Positions 14,152 through 14,921 of a DNA stretch of 14,921 nucleotides are shown here, in pieces. This stretch comes from Deltaproteobacteria bacterium (lineage in GTDB: Bacteria > Desulfobacterota > Desulfobacteria > Desulfobacterales > JAFDHS01). Under the pieces are notes generated by a model that worked only from the letters and a program-made list of their open reading frames with translations, was not told where the DNA came from and did no database searches. Position numbers and translations under genes: made by a program. Within the stretch, counting starts at the first letter, position 1. Every line of letters begins with the position of its first letter. The DNA lies in the NCBI GenBank assembly GCA_019308655.1, contig JAFDHS010000003.1:1-14921 (forward strand), given 5' to 3'.

Positions 14152-14301
14152 TTATTTTGTCTCCCTGTGCTGAGTATGGCGCTTACAGAATCTGCAATAC
14201 TTTTTAAATTCAAGTTTATCCGGCGTTGTCCTTTTATTCTTGGTAGTGGTATAATTTTTTCTTTTGCATTCGTTACATGAAAGGGTTACAATCACTCTCA
14301 C
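14152..14301 (-). CDS. rpmG: 50S ribosomal protein L33, zinc-binding form
   Basis: L33 is a small zinc-ribbon protein near the E site of the large subunit. The 49-residue product reads MRVIVTLSCNECKRKNYTT at the start and contains KYCRFCKRHTQHRE near the end. The two pairs CNEC (Cys 9 and 12) and CRFC (Cys 36 and 39) form the metal site, so this is the Cys-containing (C+) type that usually needs zinc. The GTG start at 14299-14301 has AAGGAG 7 nt upstream. A second GTG two codons later is possible but less well placed. The gap from the tuf stop is 20 nt, which suggests co-transcription with tuf. Confidence 0.96.
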   Translation of the reverse strand: MRVIVTLSCNECKRKNYTTTKNKRTTPDKLEFKKYCRFCKRHTQHRETK

Positions 14302-14321
14302 CAGCAGACTCCTTCGCCCTT

Positions 14322-14921
14322 TTATTCAATTATTTCAATTACCACACCGGCTCCGACAGTTCGACCGCCTTCTCTAATCGCAAACCTCAGCTCCTTCTCC
14401 ATTGCAATCGGAGCGATAAGCTCACCAATGATCGTTATGTTATCGCCGGGCATGATCATCTCTACACCCTCCGGCAATGTCAAAATACCGGTCACGTCTG
14501 TTGTTCTGAAAAAGAACTGAGGCCTGTATCCTGAGAAAAACGGCGTATGACGCCCCCCTTCTTCCTTACTCAGGACATACACCTCAGCCTTAAACTTGGT
14601 GTGAGGCTTAATGGTGCCCGGAACTGCCACAACCTGACCACGTTCCACTTCCTCCCGCTTTATACCTCGCATCAAAAGACCGACGTTATCTCCGGCACGA
14701 CCTTCATCAAGAAGTTTTCTGAACATCTCGACACCGGTACAAACCGTTTTAGTTGTCTCACGAATTCCAACGATTTCAACAGCATCACCAACTCTAACTA
14801 TGCCTCGTTCCACACGACCCGTTACAACCGTTCCACGACCCGATATACTGAAAACATCCTCTATGGGCATCAGAAAGGGTTTTTCTATGTCACGCACAGG
14901 CTCCGGAATAAATGAGTCAAT
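14322..14921 (-). CDS. tuf: Elongation factor Tu, C-terminal part (first tuf copy, cut by window edge)
   Basis: The last 199 residues of EF-Tu are visible, from IDSFIPEPVRDIEKPF to VGAGVVIEIIE and the TAA at 14322-14324; the GTPase domain lies beyond the right edge. Domain II is complete (GRGTVVTGRVERGIV, DNVGLLMRGIKREEVERGQV). So is domain III, with KPHTKFKAEVYVLSKEEGGRHTPFF in two parts, GYRPQFFFRTTDVTG and PGDNI. Domain III and domain II hold the aminoacyl-tRNA contact surface. The end of the frame is normal and intact. It heads the rpmG - tRNA-Trp - secE group. With the tuf start at the left edge this gives two same-strand tuf genes about 14 kb apart. Confidence 0.98.
   Translation of the reverse strand: MDSFIPEPVRDIEKPFLMPIEDVFSISGRGTVVTGRVERGIVRVGDAVEIVGIRETTKTVCTGVEMFRKLLDEGRAGDNVGLLMRGIKREEVERGQVVAVPGTIKPHTKFKAEVYVLSKEEGGRHTPFFSGYRPQFFFRTTDVTGILTLPEGVEMIMPGDNITIIGELIAPIAMEKELRFAIREGGRTVGAGVVIEIIE

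Overview
The window is a chromosomal transcription/translation core cluster. Every gene is on the minus strand, so transcription runs from right (high coordinate) to left. In transcription order it holds: tuf copy 1 (3' part, cut by the right edge), rpmG, tRNA-Trp(CCA), secE, nusG, rplK, rplA, rplJ, rplL, rpoB, rpoC, rpsL, rpsG and tuf copy 2 (5' part, cut by the left edge). The genes look intact and functional. The long plus-strand reading frames are shadows of rpoB and rpoC.

Organism: a Gram-negative bacterium of moderate G+C. RpoB and RpoC carry the proteobacterial-type insertions (RpoB regions matching E. coli SI1 and SI2; RpoC SI3 in the trigger loop). SecE has a single membrane span, tRNA-Trp has an encoded CCA, and the two tuf genes bracket the cluster. 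Together these suggest Desulfobacterota (former Deltaproteobacteria), probably a Desulfobacteria relative. This assignment is an inference from protein similarity recalled by eye, not from a search.

Layout: 14322-14921 tuf end; 14152-14301 rpmG; 14010-14086 tRNA-Trp; 13789-14009 a gap with a 114-bp inverted-repeat element and a perfect 14-bp hairpin; 11685-13785 secE-nusG-rplK-rplA, tightly packed; 11364-11684 tandem terminators and an L10-type autoregulatory leader; 10378-11363 rplJ-rplL; 9934-10377 a 444-nt gap with a very strong inverted repeat and a second inverted-repeat element; 1416-9933 rpoB-rpoC; a promoter in the rpoC-rpsL gap; 355-1297 rpsL-rpsG; 1-186 tuf start. fusA, which usually sits between rpsG and tuf, is not there: only 168 nt separate them.

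The main unexpected result is in RpoC. Relative to E. coli RpoC, about 97 extra residues (about 575-672 of the product, nt about 3807-4100) are inserted in the pore-domain region. The insert reads as a complete parvulin/PpiC-type peptidyl-prolyl isomerase fold: HIMV start, GNLG turn, YHLFEV end, and both family histidines kept. A rotamase-like domain built into the RNA polymerase beta' subunit is the item most worth following up. Secondary points are the two MITE-like elements inside essential-gene spacers, the L10 leader and the structured rpsL-rpsG spacer.

Genes work together as follows: RpoB/RpoC form the polymerase core, NusG tunes elongation, SecE is part of the SecYEG translocon, L11/L1/L10/L12 form the ribosomal L1 arm and L12 stalk that EF-Tu and EF-G contact, S12/S7 are 30S proteins, and EF-Tu delivers aminoacyl-tRNA.
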